The translations under genes were made by a program, and so were the position numbers. A DNA stretch of 64,000 nt from Jiulongibacter sediminis (GTDB lineage Bacteria; Bacteroidota; Bacteroidia; Cytophagales; Spirosomataceae). Positions 8,234 through 15,896 of the stretch are shown piece by piece. The notes under the pieces were generated by a model that was not told where the DNA came from, ran no database searches, and saw only the letters and a list, made by a program, of their open reading frames with translations. Position 1 is the first letter of the stretch. Every line of letters starts with the position of its first letter. The stretch lies in NCBI RefSeq assembly GCF_001306455.1, contig NZ_LGTQ01000012.1:62001-126000 (forward strand), in the 5' to 3' direction.

Positions 8234-9276
8234 GGTGCAGCGAAACGGGAGTCTCTGACAAACTCCTCGTCACTTAATGTTTTTAAAAAGGAAATAATCT
8301 GAGCTTTTTCGGTGCTAGTCAAAGCAATTCCCAGTATTCCATCCTCTGATTTGAGTAAAGGATCCAGATTCTCTGTGTCCTGCACTCCGGCAGCATAATG
8401 ATCCAATACATCGTCCAATGAACTGAATCGGCCGTCATGCATATATGGAGCTGTAAAACGAATATTCCGAAGGCTCGGCACTTTGAATTTCAACCGGTCT
8501 TCGGGCCGTTCAGTCACCAAAGCCCGCCCTAGATCAGGGTCAATTCGAAAGGGTTCCAAACCATTATTTCTGAAGCTCTGATCAGAGAATAAGGCTCCTG
8601 AGTGGCATGAGCTACACTTTTGTTCAAAAAGCCGTAGGCCCTCGAGCTCATCTGCTGTGAGTTCTCCGCCCGGCTCATTTCTGACATACTTATCGTATCG
8701 GGAATTAGCTGAAACCAGAGCATTCATAAATTGGCTTAATGCCCTCAAAAAACGACTTGTGTTTACCTCCTCTGTACCGTAAGCTTCTTTAAACATTTGC
8801 CGGTAAGTAGAGTCAGCCGCAATTTTATCAATCACGTTCGTCATGGTTTCATCCATTTCCAGCGGGTTCATGATTGGAGCCGGAGAAAACAGATCAAGAT
8901 CAAAAACGCCACCGTCCCAGAAAAAACTCGTCATCCAGGCCGTATTTTGAATAGGAGGAGCATTCCTGCGACCCACTCTATTATCAATTCCATGACTCAC
9001 AATATGCCCATGATGTGTAAAAGCATAGGGCTGGCCGTGACACTCCGCACAGGAAATAGTCCCATCTCTACTGAGCCGACCATCGTAAAACAGTTTCCGG
9101 CCAAGCTGGAAACCTTCTTCAGAAACCGGATTTTTTGAGAGGTCATATACTGGTTCATCGAAGTTTGAAGGAACTTCAAAAAGAGGCTTTTCTTCATTAA
9201 TTATAGGTACCTCGCCTCCGGCCTTTTCGCAAGACCAGAGGCTCAGTAAACCTGCTATGAGGATCAAATATCTCAT
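8230..9276 (-). CDS. Di-heme cytochrome c peroxidase / MauG-MbnH family
   Basis: The 348-residue protein has a lipoprotein signal with lipobox LWSC (Cys16) and two c-type heme sites, CAECH (76-80) and CSSCH (221-225). Conserved family segments include GRKLFYDGRLSRDGTISC, RNAPPIQN and PYMHDGRF. Bacterial CcpA peroxidases, MauG and MbnH share this layout. The 6-base spacing to an MbnP-like gene upstream makes the MbnH role most likely: oxidising a tryptophan of MbnP to kynurenine so that it can bind copper. A simple hydrogen-peroxide-reducing peroxidase is the alternative. It should act in the periplasm, membrane-anchored by lipid. Heme attachment needs the cytochrome c maturation system, part of which (CcmF) is encoded at 18227. 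Confidence 0.88.
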   Translation of the reverse strand: MRYLILIAGLLSLWSCEKAGGEVPIINEEKPLFEVPSNFDEPVYDLSKNPVSEEGFQLGRKLFYDGRLSRDGTISCAECHGQPYAFTHHGHIVSHGIDNRVGRRNAPPIQNTAWMTSFFWDGGVFDLDLFSPAPIMNPLEMDETMTNVIDKIAADSTYRQMFKEAYGTEEVNTSRFLRALSQFMNALVSANSRYDKYVRNEPGGELTADELEGLRLFEQKCSSCHSGALFSDQSFRNNGLEPFRIDPDLGRALVTERPEDRLKFKVPSLRNIRFTAPYMHDGRFSSLDDVLDHYAAGVQDTENLDPLLKSEDGILGIALTSTEKAQIISFLKTLSDEEFVRDSRFAAP

Positions 9277-9282
9277 TGAAAA

Positions 9283-10071
9283 TTAATGAATGTGATCCAT
9301 TGAGAAAGCGGAAGAGTAATTCGCAGAGACCTTCATTCCACCCGTCATATCCATAATCACCGGTGTTTCGGCAATTTTGAGGGAATTAATTCCATCGAAT
9401 ACCTTCGTTACATCCAATACCACATGTGCTGTAGAACTACTCATATTCCGAACGGCCAGATCTTCTGACAACATGGTGTCAATCACTTTGAGGTTATTCG
9501 GAGTGGCCGTGTCTTTACCTCCAAAACCTCCGATATGGAATTTGAAAACGTTACCCGGCTTAGTAGAAACCGGGCTAACACCCTCCATTTTGAAGAAAAT
9601 GTATCCCGAATTCCAGACCCAGTACATATTGTCATCTCCGTAAGAATAAATATCCAACACACCCGTACGCTCAGCCTCTGGCGAAACGCTTTTAAGGCTA
9701 TCCACGCCAATCATGTAAGTAAGATGATGGTAATCACCCGCCGGCACATCATTCAGCGTAATTCTTTGAGAAGCCTCATCAGCCTCACGCACAATATAGT
9801 ACTGATCAGGGAAGGAAATCGTTTTTCCGTCCATGGCAGTCAATTGAATATTGGACACAAAATAATTCAAGGTGGTTACCGTGTACTCTTCACCTGAATT
9901 ATTTGAAGCTACCGTTTGACCCAGATTTAGCTCGTTGCTGCCAATACGGTTATCGAACTCAAGTACTACTGTACCGCTGCCCGTCAGCTCGTCATCATTC
10001 ATTGTTTCGCAGGCAAAAAGAAATGTGATTACAGCGACAAAACCTGCCGCTTTGAAAAATATTGATTTCAT
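9283..10071 (-). CDS. MbnP-like copper-binding lipoprotein
   Basis: The 262-residue protein is a predicted lipoprotein (lipobox LFAC, Cys21). It has features of the MbnP family: an N-terminal beta strand VVLEFDNRIGS, the segment LNYFVSNIQL, YHHLTYMIGVDS, and MYWVWNSGY near residues 149-157 with Trp151 and Trp153. In characterised MbnP a tryptophan is converted to kynurenine by the partner MbnH and takes part in copper binding. The C-terminus is Met/His-rich (MDMTGGMK, and SMDHIH at the very end), which fits copper ligation. The peroxidase gene follows after 6 bases. Periplasmic or outer-membrane copper capture is the likely role; uptake versus detoxification cannot be decided from the sequence. 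Confidence 0.85.
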   Translation of the reverse strand: MKSIFFKAAGFVAVITFLFACETMNDDELTGSGTVVLEFDNRIGSNELNLGQTVASNNSGEEYTVTTLNYFVSNIQLTAMDGKTISFPDQYYIVREADEASQRITLNDVPAGDYHHLTYMIGVDSLKSVSPEAERTGVLDIYSYGDDNMYWVWNSGYIFFKMEGVSPVSTKPGNVFKFHIGGFGGKDTATPNNLKVIDTMLSEDLAVRNMSSSTAHVVLDVTKVFDGINSLKIAETPVIMDMTGGMKVSANYSSAFSMDHIH

Positions 10072-10095
10072 ATTATATATCGAATTGAAAAATTG

Positions 10096-10125
10096 AGGGT
10101 CTGTGATATCAAATCACAAAACCCT
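10096..10125 (-). promoter_or_regulatory. Interrupted hairpin in the leader of the MbnP-like gene
   Basis: AGGGT (10096-10100) and GTGAT (10103-10107) pair with ATCAC (10113-10117) and ACCCT (10121-10125), giving two 5-bp helices separated by a small internal loop. It sits 25-54 bases upstream of the MbnP-like ATG. No T-tract follows on either strand, so it is not a plain terminator. A role as an mRNA leader structure or operator is possible. Confidence 0.25.
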
Positions 10126-10220
10126 TGAGATATCATGTACCAAAAGTTTCACACAGAAACCGGCACCTGTTTTTGTAAATAGTTATGCTCTCTTATTGAA
10201 CATCAAAAAGATATGAGAAA

Positions 10221-10607
10221 TCAAGCCTGCGGCGGATGGAAAACGGAACCGTTTCCAGAAGAAGGTAATGCGGTGGAATTGTCGCGGAACGTCTTATTTT
10301 CAATGGTGCTAACTTTCGGCTCAAAAAGAAATACAAGGTTACCTACTTTGCTTTCAAACTTGAAGACTTCGGTTAAAAAGGTATTTGTCGCTTGTTTTTC
10401 GTCTTCTTGTTGAGCAGCTTTCAGTTGCTTGGCCAAATAACACTGGCCGTCACAATGAAGCTCAGGCATGTCTTTATTGACACAGTAATTCTGAATAATG
10501 AAATCTTTGCGAAGCTCATAATTCACAAATATGGCAGGAACAATCATCGCCTTTATGAAGAGCAATGAGAGTAAAAGAGCAGCAATGATTTGCTTTCCTG
10601 TCTGCAT
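10221..10607 (-). CDS. Small Cys-containing membrane-anchored protein of the copper cluster
   Basis: The 128-residue protein has one N-terminal hydrophobic helix (about 8-28), then a soluble part with three cysteines, C42, C52 and C56, in a CVNKDMPELHCDGQC pattern, followed by a Lys/Gln/Glu-rich helix and a C-terminal FHPP motif. I recall similar short proteins with a CxGxC-type core and FHPP end near metal-uptake genes of Bacteroidota, but I know of no assigned function. The gene is on the same strand as the MbnP-like, MbnH-like and CDICGC genes, 149 bases upstream of the first. A role in metal handling is inferred from the cysteines and position. Confidence 0.6.
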   Translation of the reverse strand: MQTGKQIIAALLLSLLFIKAMIVPAIFVNYELRKDFIIQNYCVNKDMPELHCDGQCYLAKQLKAAQQEDEKQATNTFLTEVFKFESKVGNLVFLFEPKVSTIENKTFRDNSTALPSSGNGSVFHPPQA

Positions 10608-10611
10608 TCAG

Positions 10612-10619
10612 CAAAGATA
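10612..10619 (-). promoter_or_regulatory. -7 promoter box very close to a start codon
   Basis: On the minus strand TATCTTTG fits the TAnnTTTG -7 consensus. It ends only 4 bases before the ATG at 10607, so transcription may begin at or next to the start codon and give a leaderless mRNA. No convincing -33 element at standard spacing was found. Confidence 0.4.
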
Positions 10620-10716
10620 GATCGTGATCGTTGAAAAAAATGTGACAAAAGTCAATTTGATTCAGTTTTGCACAAGAATTAACTCCACGTAAACAGGGAA
10701 AAGTCTGTAAAGACTC

Positions 10717-10724
10717 TATTTTTG
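10717..10724 (+). promoter_or_regulatory. -7 promoter box of the MTHFR-like gene
   Basis: TATTTTTG matches TAnnTTTG and lies 32 bases upstream of the ATG at 10757. The -33 region is not convincing. The divergent 128-residue protein gene has its own -7 box about 100 bases away on the other strand. Confidence 0.4.
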
Positions 10725-10756
10725 CAGCCACAAAAAGGAAATCTTCAAGAGTACAG

Positions 10757-11686
10757 ATGTTTATTGACAAAATCACTTCAACAAAATCAGGTCTTTTACT
10801 TTATGGTATCACTCCCCCCAAAATGGAGACACCAGCCGATAAAGTAAGTGAAATTGCAGAACGAACGCTTAGCCGAATTCAAGGCCTTGACCTTGACGCT
10901 CTGGTGGTTTATGACGTTCAGGATGAATCAGCCAGAACCGACAAGGAGAGGCCATTCCCTTTTATGGGTGCTTTAGATCCTTTTGAATTTGCCAGTCAAT
11001 ATTTGTCAGCACTTGAGTTGCCAAAAATCATTTACCGGCCTGCCGGTAAATTCGGTCCAGCAGAAATAGAAGAATGGTTAAAGAACCTCAAAAAACATAC
11101 ATTCTATCCGATTTTTGTGGGTGTTCCGGCTCCGGATTTTACACCCAAAACATCACTTCCTGAGGCCTATGCCCTTTGGGAATCTCAGCAAGAAAACTCC
11201 GTTTTAGGAGCAATCACCATTCCCGAAAGGCATGCCGTTCTTCATGATGAGCAGCACAGAATGATGAGTAAAATGACCTCCGGTGTGAGTTATTTCATTT
11301 CTCAATGCGTATTTAATGTGGAATACGCCAAGCAAATGCTGGAAGATCTGAATGAGCTTTGCAGTAAGGAAGGTAAAAATCTTCCAACCATCATTTTCAC
11401 ACTAACCACCTGTGGATCTGAAAAAACACTTTCTTTCATGGAATGGCTGGGTATTCACGTACCAGACAATATGAAAACTGAGCTTTTAGAAGCGGAAGAC
11501 ATTCTTGAAAAATCGGTTTCTCAATGTCTCAATATCGCTGAAGAACTGACGGACTTTTGTCTTGAAAAGAATATTCCTTTTGGCTTCAATATCGAAAGTG
11601 TGGCTATTCGTAAAAAGGAAATAGAAGCCTCGATAGATATCACCAATAGAGTTTCGGCGATATTGAAAGGGAAAGGTATGAGGTAA
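10757..11686 (+). CDS. Methylenetetrahydrofolate reductase-like protein
   Basis: The 309-residue protein shows the MTHFR TIM-barrel pattern: LLYGITPPK at the N-terminus where MetF has its F-E-x-x-P-P-K motif, DALVVYDVQDE after the second strand, a segment FPIFVGVPAP-like near residue 116-125, and GVSYFISQCVFN around residue 174-185, which corresponds to the (F/Y)xTQ motif of MetF. The typical catalytic glutamate segment of MetF (FEFFPP) is altered, so it may be a paralogue rather than the methionine-cycle enzyme. It stands alone, with no metE or metH next to it. FAD and folate binding are inferred from the fold. It converges with the DUF2480 gene with a single base between the stop codons. 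Confidence 0.7.
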   Translation: MFIDKITSTKSGLLLYGITPPKMETPADKVSEIAERTLSRIQGLDLDALVVYDVQDESARTDKERPFPFMGALDPFEFASQYLSALELPKIIYRPAGKFGPAEIEEWLKNLKKHTFYPIFVGVPAPDFTPKTSLPEAYALWESQQENSVLGAITIPERHAVLHDEQHRMMSKMTSGVSYFISQCVFNVEYAKQMLEDLNELCSKEGKNLPTIIFTLTTCGSEKTLSFMEWLGIHVPDNMKTELLEAEDILEKSVSQCLNIAEELTDFCLEKNIPFGFNIESVAIRKKEIEASIDITNRVSAILKGKGMR

Positions 11687-11687
11687 A

Positions 11688-12200
11688 TCAGTTCCTCGGT
11701 TTCTTATACAACGGCACCGTGCTGCAAGGCTCACCAAACATCAGGCTTTTAACTACTGGCTGAAGGCGACGGCTTATTTCGACATAAATGGCGGTAGGCA
11801 CCTCGACTTTTGAACAACCTTTGACCACCACTCTGGCATCACTATATTGGTCAAAATCAATACCATTCAAAGCGTTTTCATACAATTTGGTCTCCAGATC
11901 TTCAAGTGATCCGAAGACCACGCAGTTGGCAAAAGGCTCCAGCTTAAGCGTCAGAAGCATATAAGCCCAGGTCGGAATAATAGCATCCACCGAGCAGGTA
12001 ATCGCCACGTTTTTACCCTGATAAGTAGACCAATCATGTTCTTTCAGAAATTCACGAAAATCCTTTTCCCTAAGAATAGCCTCCATGAAAAGATTGTCTT
12101 TAAGATCGTAAACAACCCGTTCTCCAGGATGATAATAGTCTTCAAGATCCAGACTAATAAGCCCACTAGAGGCCACCCGATTAATGATTTCTTCTGCCAT
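11688..12200 (-). CDS. DUF2480 family protein
   Basis: The 170-residue cytoplasmic protein starts MAEEIINRVASSGLISLDLEDYY and contains the conserved WSTYQGKNVAITCS and IIPTWAYMLL segments of DUF2480, a family almost confined to Bacteroidota. The function is unknown. There is no signal peptide or membrane helix. It ends in a short basic tail. It is the last gene of an apparent three-gene unit (MazG, membrane protein, DUF2480): the membrane protein gene ends 31 bases upstream. Confidence 0.85.
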   Translation of the reverse strand: MAEEIINRVASSGLISLDLEDYYHPGERVVYDLKDNLFMEAILREKDFREFLKEHDWSTYQGKNVAITCSVDAIIPTWAYMLLTLKLEPFANCVVFGSLEDLETKLYENALNGIDFDQYSDARVVVKGCSKVEVPTAIYVEISRRLQPVVKSLMFGEPCSTVPLYKKPRN

Positions 12201-12231
12201 GATCTAAAAACAAAGCTTGGAGCCCATAAGT

Positions 12232-13179
12232 TTATTCTTCTTCACCGGTGGATTCATCTTCTTCAGTTTCCTCTTCAACCACAGGCAGTATTTCGGGCTC
12301 GGGCTGTTTCGGTTCCTGCCAAAGTTGAACCGGATTTTGTTTGAAAAATTCAGCCGCAGCCGCATAATTCCAGTTTTTCAGATAGAAGCGGAGAAAAACG
12401 GTCAGCTGTTGTATAAATAACATCACCCAAACCGTGACCACTGAGGTCATTCCCAAGTATCTATCAATTTGAATATAAATCAAGGTTATAGAAATACCAA
12501 TAAGTGAAATCAGCCAAAACTGGACAACGGTTTTTTGATTCTTATAAACATAGGAGAAAGATTTCCAGAAAGCATCTGGGGAACTCAATCGAGGTTCATG
12601 ACTAAGCATGACTTTGGCGTAAAAACTAAGGACAAGACCAAAAGTCATCAAATAGGCCAGTAAAATAGTTGGCAATAGTAACCATAATACATAGCCCCTT
12701 TCACTGCTACCCTCGGCAATGAGCACAAAAATGAAATAGAAAATTCCGGATACCAGAAATAAAACAAAGAGTAAAATCCCGAGCAAAATAAGGAGTAAAA
12801 GGTATTTCCAGAACAGGCGTGCACAATTCTGAAAAAAGGATTTTACCGAGAACTTTTGAGTAGGATTTACCCATTCGGTTACAGCCCCTCCAGAGAGAAA
12901 TGTATAAATCAAAGAACCGATAAAACCAAAAAGAGCTCCATAAGCTAAAACCGGTCTTAGAGTCTTACCACTTTGCCGAATAAAGTCAGAGAAAATCATG
13001 AATCTGAAATCGGTCACAAGCTCATTTAAAACCATCGAATGACCTGCCTCACCTTTCAAAATCTGATAGAATTTAAACAGCGGAAAAGCGATCAGAAGCA
13101 CACCCGTCAGGTACATTATCAAGGTAACGTGCCATTTCTGACGGACTAGTTTGAAAGATTGTTGGAGTATCGCAATCAT
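12232..13179 (-). CDS. Multi-pass membrane protein with acidic tail, function unknown
   Basis: The 315-residue protein shows about six hydrophobic helices (near residues 18-38, 77-100, 115-148, 158-186, 218-238 and 246-268) and a very acidic C-terminal tail after residue 295 made mostly of Glu. No catalytic motif is apparent. Hydrophobic layout resembles generic DUF4013/YihY-like membrane proteins, but I cannot assign a family. Its start overlaps the end of the mazG-like gene by 4 bases (13176-13179), so the two are probably translated together; the DUF2480 gene follows after 31 bases. Confidence 0.7.
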   Translation of the reverse strand: MIAILQQSFKLVRQKWHVTLIMYLTGVLLIAFPLFKFYQILKGEAGHSMVLNELVTDFRFMIFSDFIRQSGKTLRPVLAYGALFGFIGSLIYTFLSGGAVTEWVNPTQKFSVKSFFQNCARLFWKYLLLLILLGILLFVLFLVSGIFYFIFVLIAEGSSERGYVLWLLLPTILLAYLMTFGLVLSFYAKVMLSHEPRLSSPDAFWKSFSYVYKNQKTVVQFWLISLIGISITLIYIQIDRYLGMTSVVTVWVMLFIQQLTVFLRFYLKNWNYAAAAEFFKQNPVQLWQEPKQPEPEILPVVEEETEEDESTGEEE

Positions 13180-13517
13180 TTTAGTTTTGGATTATTTTTA
13201 TGCCTTTCAGCATCGCGAATGCTCTTCTTTTCCAGATTCCTTTTCAGAGCTTCGGTAAGGTCTACACCCGTTTGATTAGCCAAACAAATTAGCACAAATA
13301 GAACGTCAGCTATCTCATCGCCGAGGTCCTTTTGCTTATCCGATTCCTTTTCGGACTGCTCTCCGTAACGTCGGGCAATTATCCGGGCCACCTCTCCTAC
13401 TTCTTCCGAAAGGATTGCCATATTGGTCAACTCACTGAAATACCGAACACCAACGGTCTCAATCCATTCATCAACGATATTTTGAGCTTCTTTTATGGTC
13501 ATTTTTTTGAAAGACAA
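13176..13517 (-). CDS. MazG-like nucleotide pyrophosphohydrolase
   Basis: The 113-residue protein is a single MazG-type all-alpha NTP pyrophosphohydrolase domain. The metal-binding signature is visible as EEVGE (E39 and E42) and DEIAD (E68 and D71), matching ExxE-(12-28)-ExxD. Such enzymes hydrolyse (d)NTPs or house-cleaning substrates to the monophosphate and pyrophosphate in the cytoplasm. It is a short single-domain form, unlike the double-domain E. coli MazG. It could start at M1 or at M6 (MTIKEAQ); both lie close together. It is the first gene of the unit with the membrane protein and DUF2480. Confidence 0.87.
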   Translation of the reverse strand: MSFKKMTIKEAQNIVDEWIETVGVRYFSELTNMAILSEEVGEVARIIARRYGEQSEKESDKQKDLGDEIADVLFVLICLANQTGVDLTEALKRNLEKKSIRDAERHKNNPKLK

Positions 13518-13722
13518 AAGATATAAGACTTAAGATGAAAAACTTTTTATTGTTGAGGAACAAGGAAGATGGAGAAAGGAACACGGAGGTTTTTCTAAGA
13601 TCAAACTTCGGTCATCCCTGTCTGCCGACAGGCGGGCGTCATTGGTTATCCGTCAATAAAATCACTCTTCAAACTTCCAACCTCAAACTTCCGACTTCTA
13701 ACTTCACACCTTCACCTTCCCC
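13508..13722. repeat. Degenerate intergenic repeats with a CCTGTC..GACAGG palindrome
   Basis: The gap between mazG and the VOC gene is built of low-complexity repeats. At 13514-13543 there is an AGACAAAAGATATAAGACTT-type stretch. At 13617-13632 CCTGTC-TGCC-GACAGG forms a 6-bp-stem palindrome followed by CGGGCG. At about 13672-13722 there is a run of AACTTCC/ACTTCTAAC units. I recall all three kinds as widespread intergenic repeats in Bacteroidota. The open frame here (13535-13738) shows no protein-like composition and is taken as non-coding. Confidence 0.55.
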
Positions 13723-14744
13723 CAACCAAGCGTACTGATCATCCAGTTCGGCAATGGCTTCAGCATTCCACGTTTTTTGAGATTAATGAAAATACCGAGT
13801 TTTTTAAGGACAGGCACTTTATGCGTTTCTACAAATTCAAGCAAAGTACCATCCGGGTCCTCAATGTAACTGAATCGGCCACCGGCCTCACCCATATCAA
13901 ATGTAGCACCACTATCTACTGTAAATGGAAAACCGGCCGCCTCTGTTTTTGCCTTGAATGCTTTCATGTCAAGGGTATCAAAACACAAGTGAATATAGCC
14001 TAAATCACCCCAGCTGCGACCTTCCATGATAACTTCAGGCTTGTCTTCGAGCAACTGTACCAGTTCAATTTCAATATTTCCAAATAGCTTATAAAAAGCA
14101 CCTTCTCCACTTTCTGTCTTTTTTAATAGTACACGGCGAACCTTGCGATCACCACCAGTCAACTCTGCAAAGTCAGTAAAAGAACCTTCTTCATCATAAA
14201 CCACCTCATTGATTCCCAAAACATCCTTATAGAGAGTCAGCGATTTTTCCATATCACTTACACCAATGATGACACCAAGCACACCACCGGTATGATCGGC
14301 TTTTTGTTTAAACCAGGAGTTATCAGGTACCAGTTGCAGCTGATTACCGTAAGGGTCTTTCAACCAGGCGATATCAGAGCCGGAGGGCGACTTGTAGGTC
14401 TTTCTACCTAACGATTCCGCCAGTTTTTCGACATTACTCGACTTCATTTTAACAGCAAAAATTCCCAGATCACCGAGCTTTGGTTCTCTTAATGGGCTCA
14501 GCGGAGCTGGATCTTTCGATTGCCAGATTTCGGCTCCTCCGCCGCCTGCCATATTCACAGCAAGAATTGCTCTTCTTTCGCGAACGACCCCATTCGTATG
14601 AGGTGTCATCAATTCAGCCCGAGCCACATCATCAAAGACCGGCACATCAAGTCCCAGATGTTTATTATACCATTTGAAAGCCGCTTCGGCGTCAGGAACC
14701 CCAATGCCCACTTGTTGAATACCGGTGAAGAGATTTTTGCTCAT
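13704..14744 (-). CDS. Two-domain VOC (glyoxalase/dioxygenase) family protein
   Basis: The 346-residue protein holds two vicinal-oxygen-chelate modules, about residues 8-145 (GIQQVGIGVPDAEAAFKWYN to LVPDN) and 155-310 (GGVLGVIIGVSDMEKSLTLY to LLEFVETHK). The second half carries the typical IHLCFDT and YIEDPDGTLLEFVE segments with His and Glu metal ligands; the first half keeps the GNQLQLV strand. The family includes glyoxalase I, extradiol dioxygenases and 4-hydroxyphenylpyruvate dioxygenase, so the reaction cannot be named. No signal peptide is present. It is divergent from the D-threonine-aldolase-like gene, whose start is 90 bases away. Confidence 0.8.
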   Translation of the reverse strand: MSKNLFTGIQQVGIGVPDAEAAFKWYNKHLGLDVPVFDDVARAELMTPHTNGVVRERRAILAVNMAGGGGAEIWQSKDPAPLSPLREPKLGDLGIFAVKMKSSNVEKLAESLGRKTYKSPSGSDIAWLKDPYGNQLQLVPDNSWFKQKADHTGGVLGVIIGVSDMEKSLTLYKDVLGINEVVYDEEGSFTDFAELTGGDRKVRRVLLKKTESGEGAFYKLFGNIEIELVQLLEDKPEVIMEGRSWGDLGYIHLCFDTLDMKAFKAKTEAAGFPFTVDSGATFDMGEAGGRFSYIEDPDGTLLEFVETHKVPVLKKLGIFINLKKRGMLKPLPNWMISTLGWGKVKV

Positions 14745-14833
14745 TTGTCTGTTTTTGAATAAGAATGCGGTGCAAAAATGGCTTCTTTCAATATAAATTC
14801 CACAGTTTTACGCCAAAATCAATGCAGGGTTAC

Positions 14834-15895
14834 ATGAATTGGTACGAGATAAAAAATAGTGCTGAAGTCGATTCTCCTTCTCTCATCCTTTTCGAGGAGA
14901 GATTGCAAAGCAATATTCAACAGATGATTGCCGAAGTCAATGGAGATACCAATCGGCTGATGCCACATGTTAAAACGAATAAATGCCAAAAGGTCATTGA
15001 GGCCATGGTGCAGCAGGGCATTACACGCTTTAAGGCAGCTACAATTGTAGAAACAGAATTAGCGGCAAAAGCCGGAGCCAAAACTGTTTTATTGGCTCAC
15101 CAGCCTGTAGGTCCGAAAATTGAAAAACTTTCAAAGCTTATCCTGCAATATCCTCAAACTCAATTTTCAACCCTCGTTGATAACTCAAAAACGGCTCAAC
15201 TTTTACATCAAACCAACCCCAGGCCAAGTGTCTATATCGATGTCAATAATGGCATGAACCGTAGCGGAATAAAGCCGGGAAAGGGGTTGACCAATTTGAT
15301 TGAATTCATTCAAAACGAAACGGATTTAGAACTCAAAGGTCTCCATGTCTATGACGGGCATTTGCATCAAAGTGATCTTGAAATAAGAAAAAACGAGGCA
15401 CAAAAAGGGCTTGAAAAAGTGGAAGACTTCTTCGGAGATTTTGAGATTATTGCCGGTGGAACGCCTACTTTTTCAGTTCATAAAAACAATAAACGACTTA
15501 TTTGTAGTCCGGGAACCAGCGTTTTCCATGACTGGGGTTATGGAGAAATGCTCAAAGAACAAAATTTTGAACCGGCCGTTTTGTTGCTTACCCGTGTGAT
15601 TTCAAAACCTACTGAAGGAATTGTCACAATTGACCTCGGCCATAAAGCTGTGGCAGCCGAAAACCCGATTGACCGAAGATTTAAGATCCTCAATCTGGAG
15701 CATTATGAATTGCTTTCGCAAAGCGAAGAACATGGTGTTTTGAAAGTCAACAACTGGGATGAAATCGAAGTGGGTGATATGTTTTTTGCAATTCCTTATC
15801 ATATTTGCCCCACCGTAAACCTTCACCACCAATTCGGTGTTATCAGGCAAAACAGTTTAACAGAATATTGGCCTACGATGGCCGCAACACGATAA
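14834..15895 (+). CDS. D-threonine aldolase-like PLP-dependent enzyme
   Basis: This fold-type III PLP enzyme (alanine-racemase N-terminal barrel plus D-serine-dehydratase-like C-terminal domain) has the PLP-lysine motif PHVKT (Lys47 from my start). It also has a YIDVNNGMNRSG segment, a GGTPTFSVH phosphate-binding region, and the HICPTVNLHHQ motif near the C-terminus, which supplies the divalent metal ligands in D-threonine aldolase and DSD1-type dehydratases. It should cleave D-3-hydroxy-amino acids (D-threonine to glycine and acetaldehyde) or a related substrate in the cytoplasm. I chose the ATG at 14834 (MNWYEIKN) because the family starts there; upstream ATGs at 14765 and 14822 encode an unlikely basic extension. 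The GroES-like gene begins 1 base after the stop. Confidence 0.85.
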   Translation: MNWYEIKNSAEVDSPSLILFEERLQSNIQQMIAEVNGDTNRLMPHVKTNKCQKVIEAMVQQGITRFKAATIVETELAAKAGAKTVLLAHQPVGPKIEKLSKLILQYPQTQFSTLVDNSKTAQLLHQTNPRPSVYIDVNNGMNRSGIKPGKGLTNLIEFIQNETDLELKGLHVYDGHLHQSDLEIRKNEAQKGLEKVEDFFGDFEIIAGGTPTFSVHKNNKRLICSPGTSVFHDWGYGEMLKEQNFEPAVLLLTRVISKPTEGIVTIDLGHKAVAAENPIDRRFKILNLEHYELLSQSEEHGVLKVNNWDEIEVGDMFFAIPYHICPTVNLHHQFGVIRQNSLTEYWPTMAATR

Positions 15896-15896
15896 T

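Noticed and set aside
13535-13738. Open frame of 67 codons in the mazG-VOC gap
   Set aside because: It consists of degenerate intergenic repeats and its translation is low-complexity; no protein-like features.
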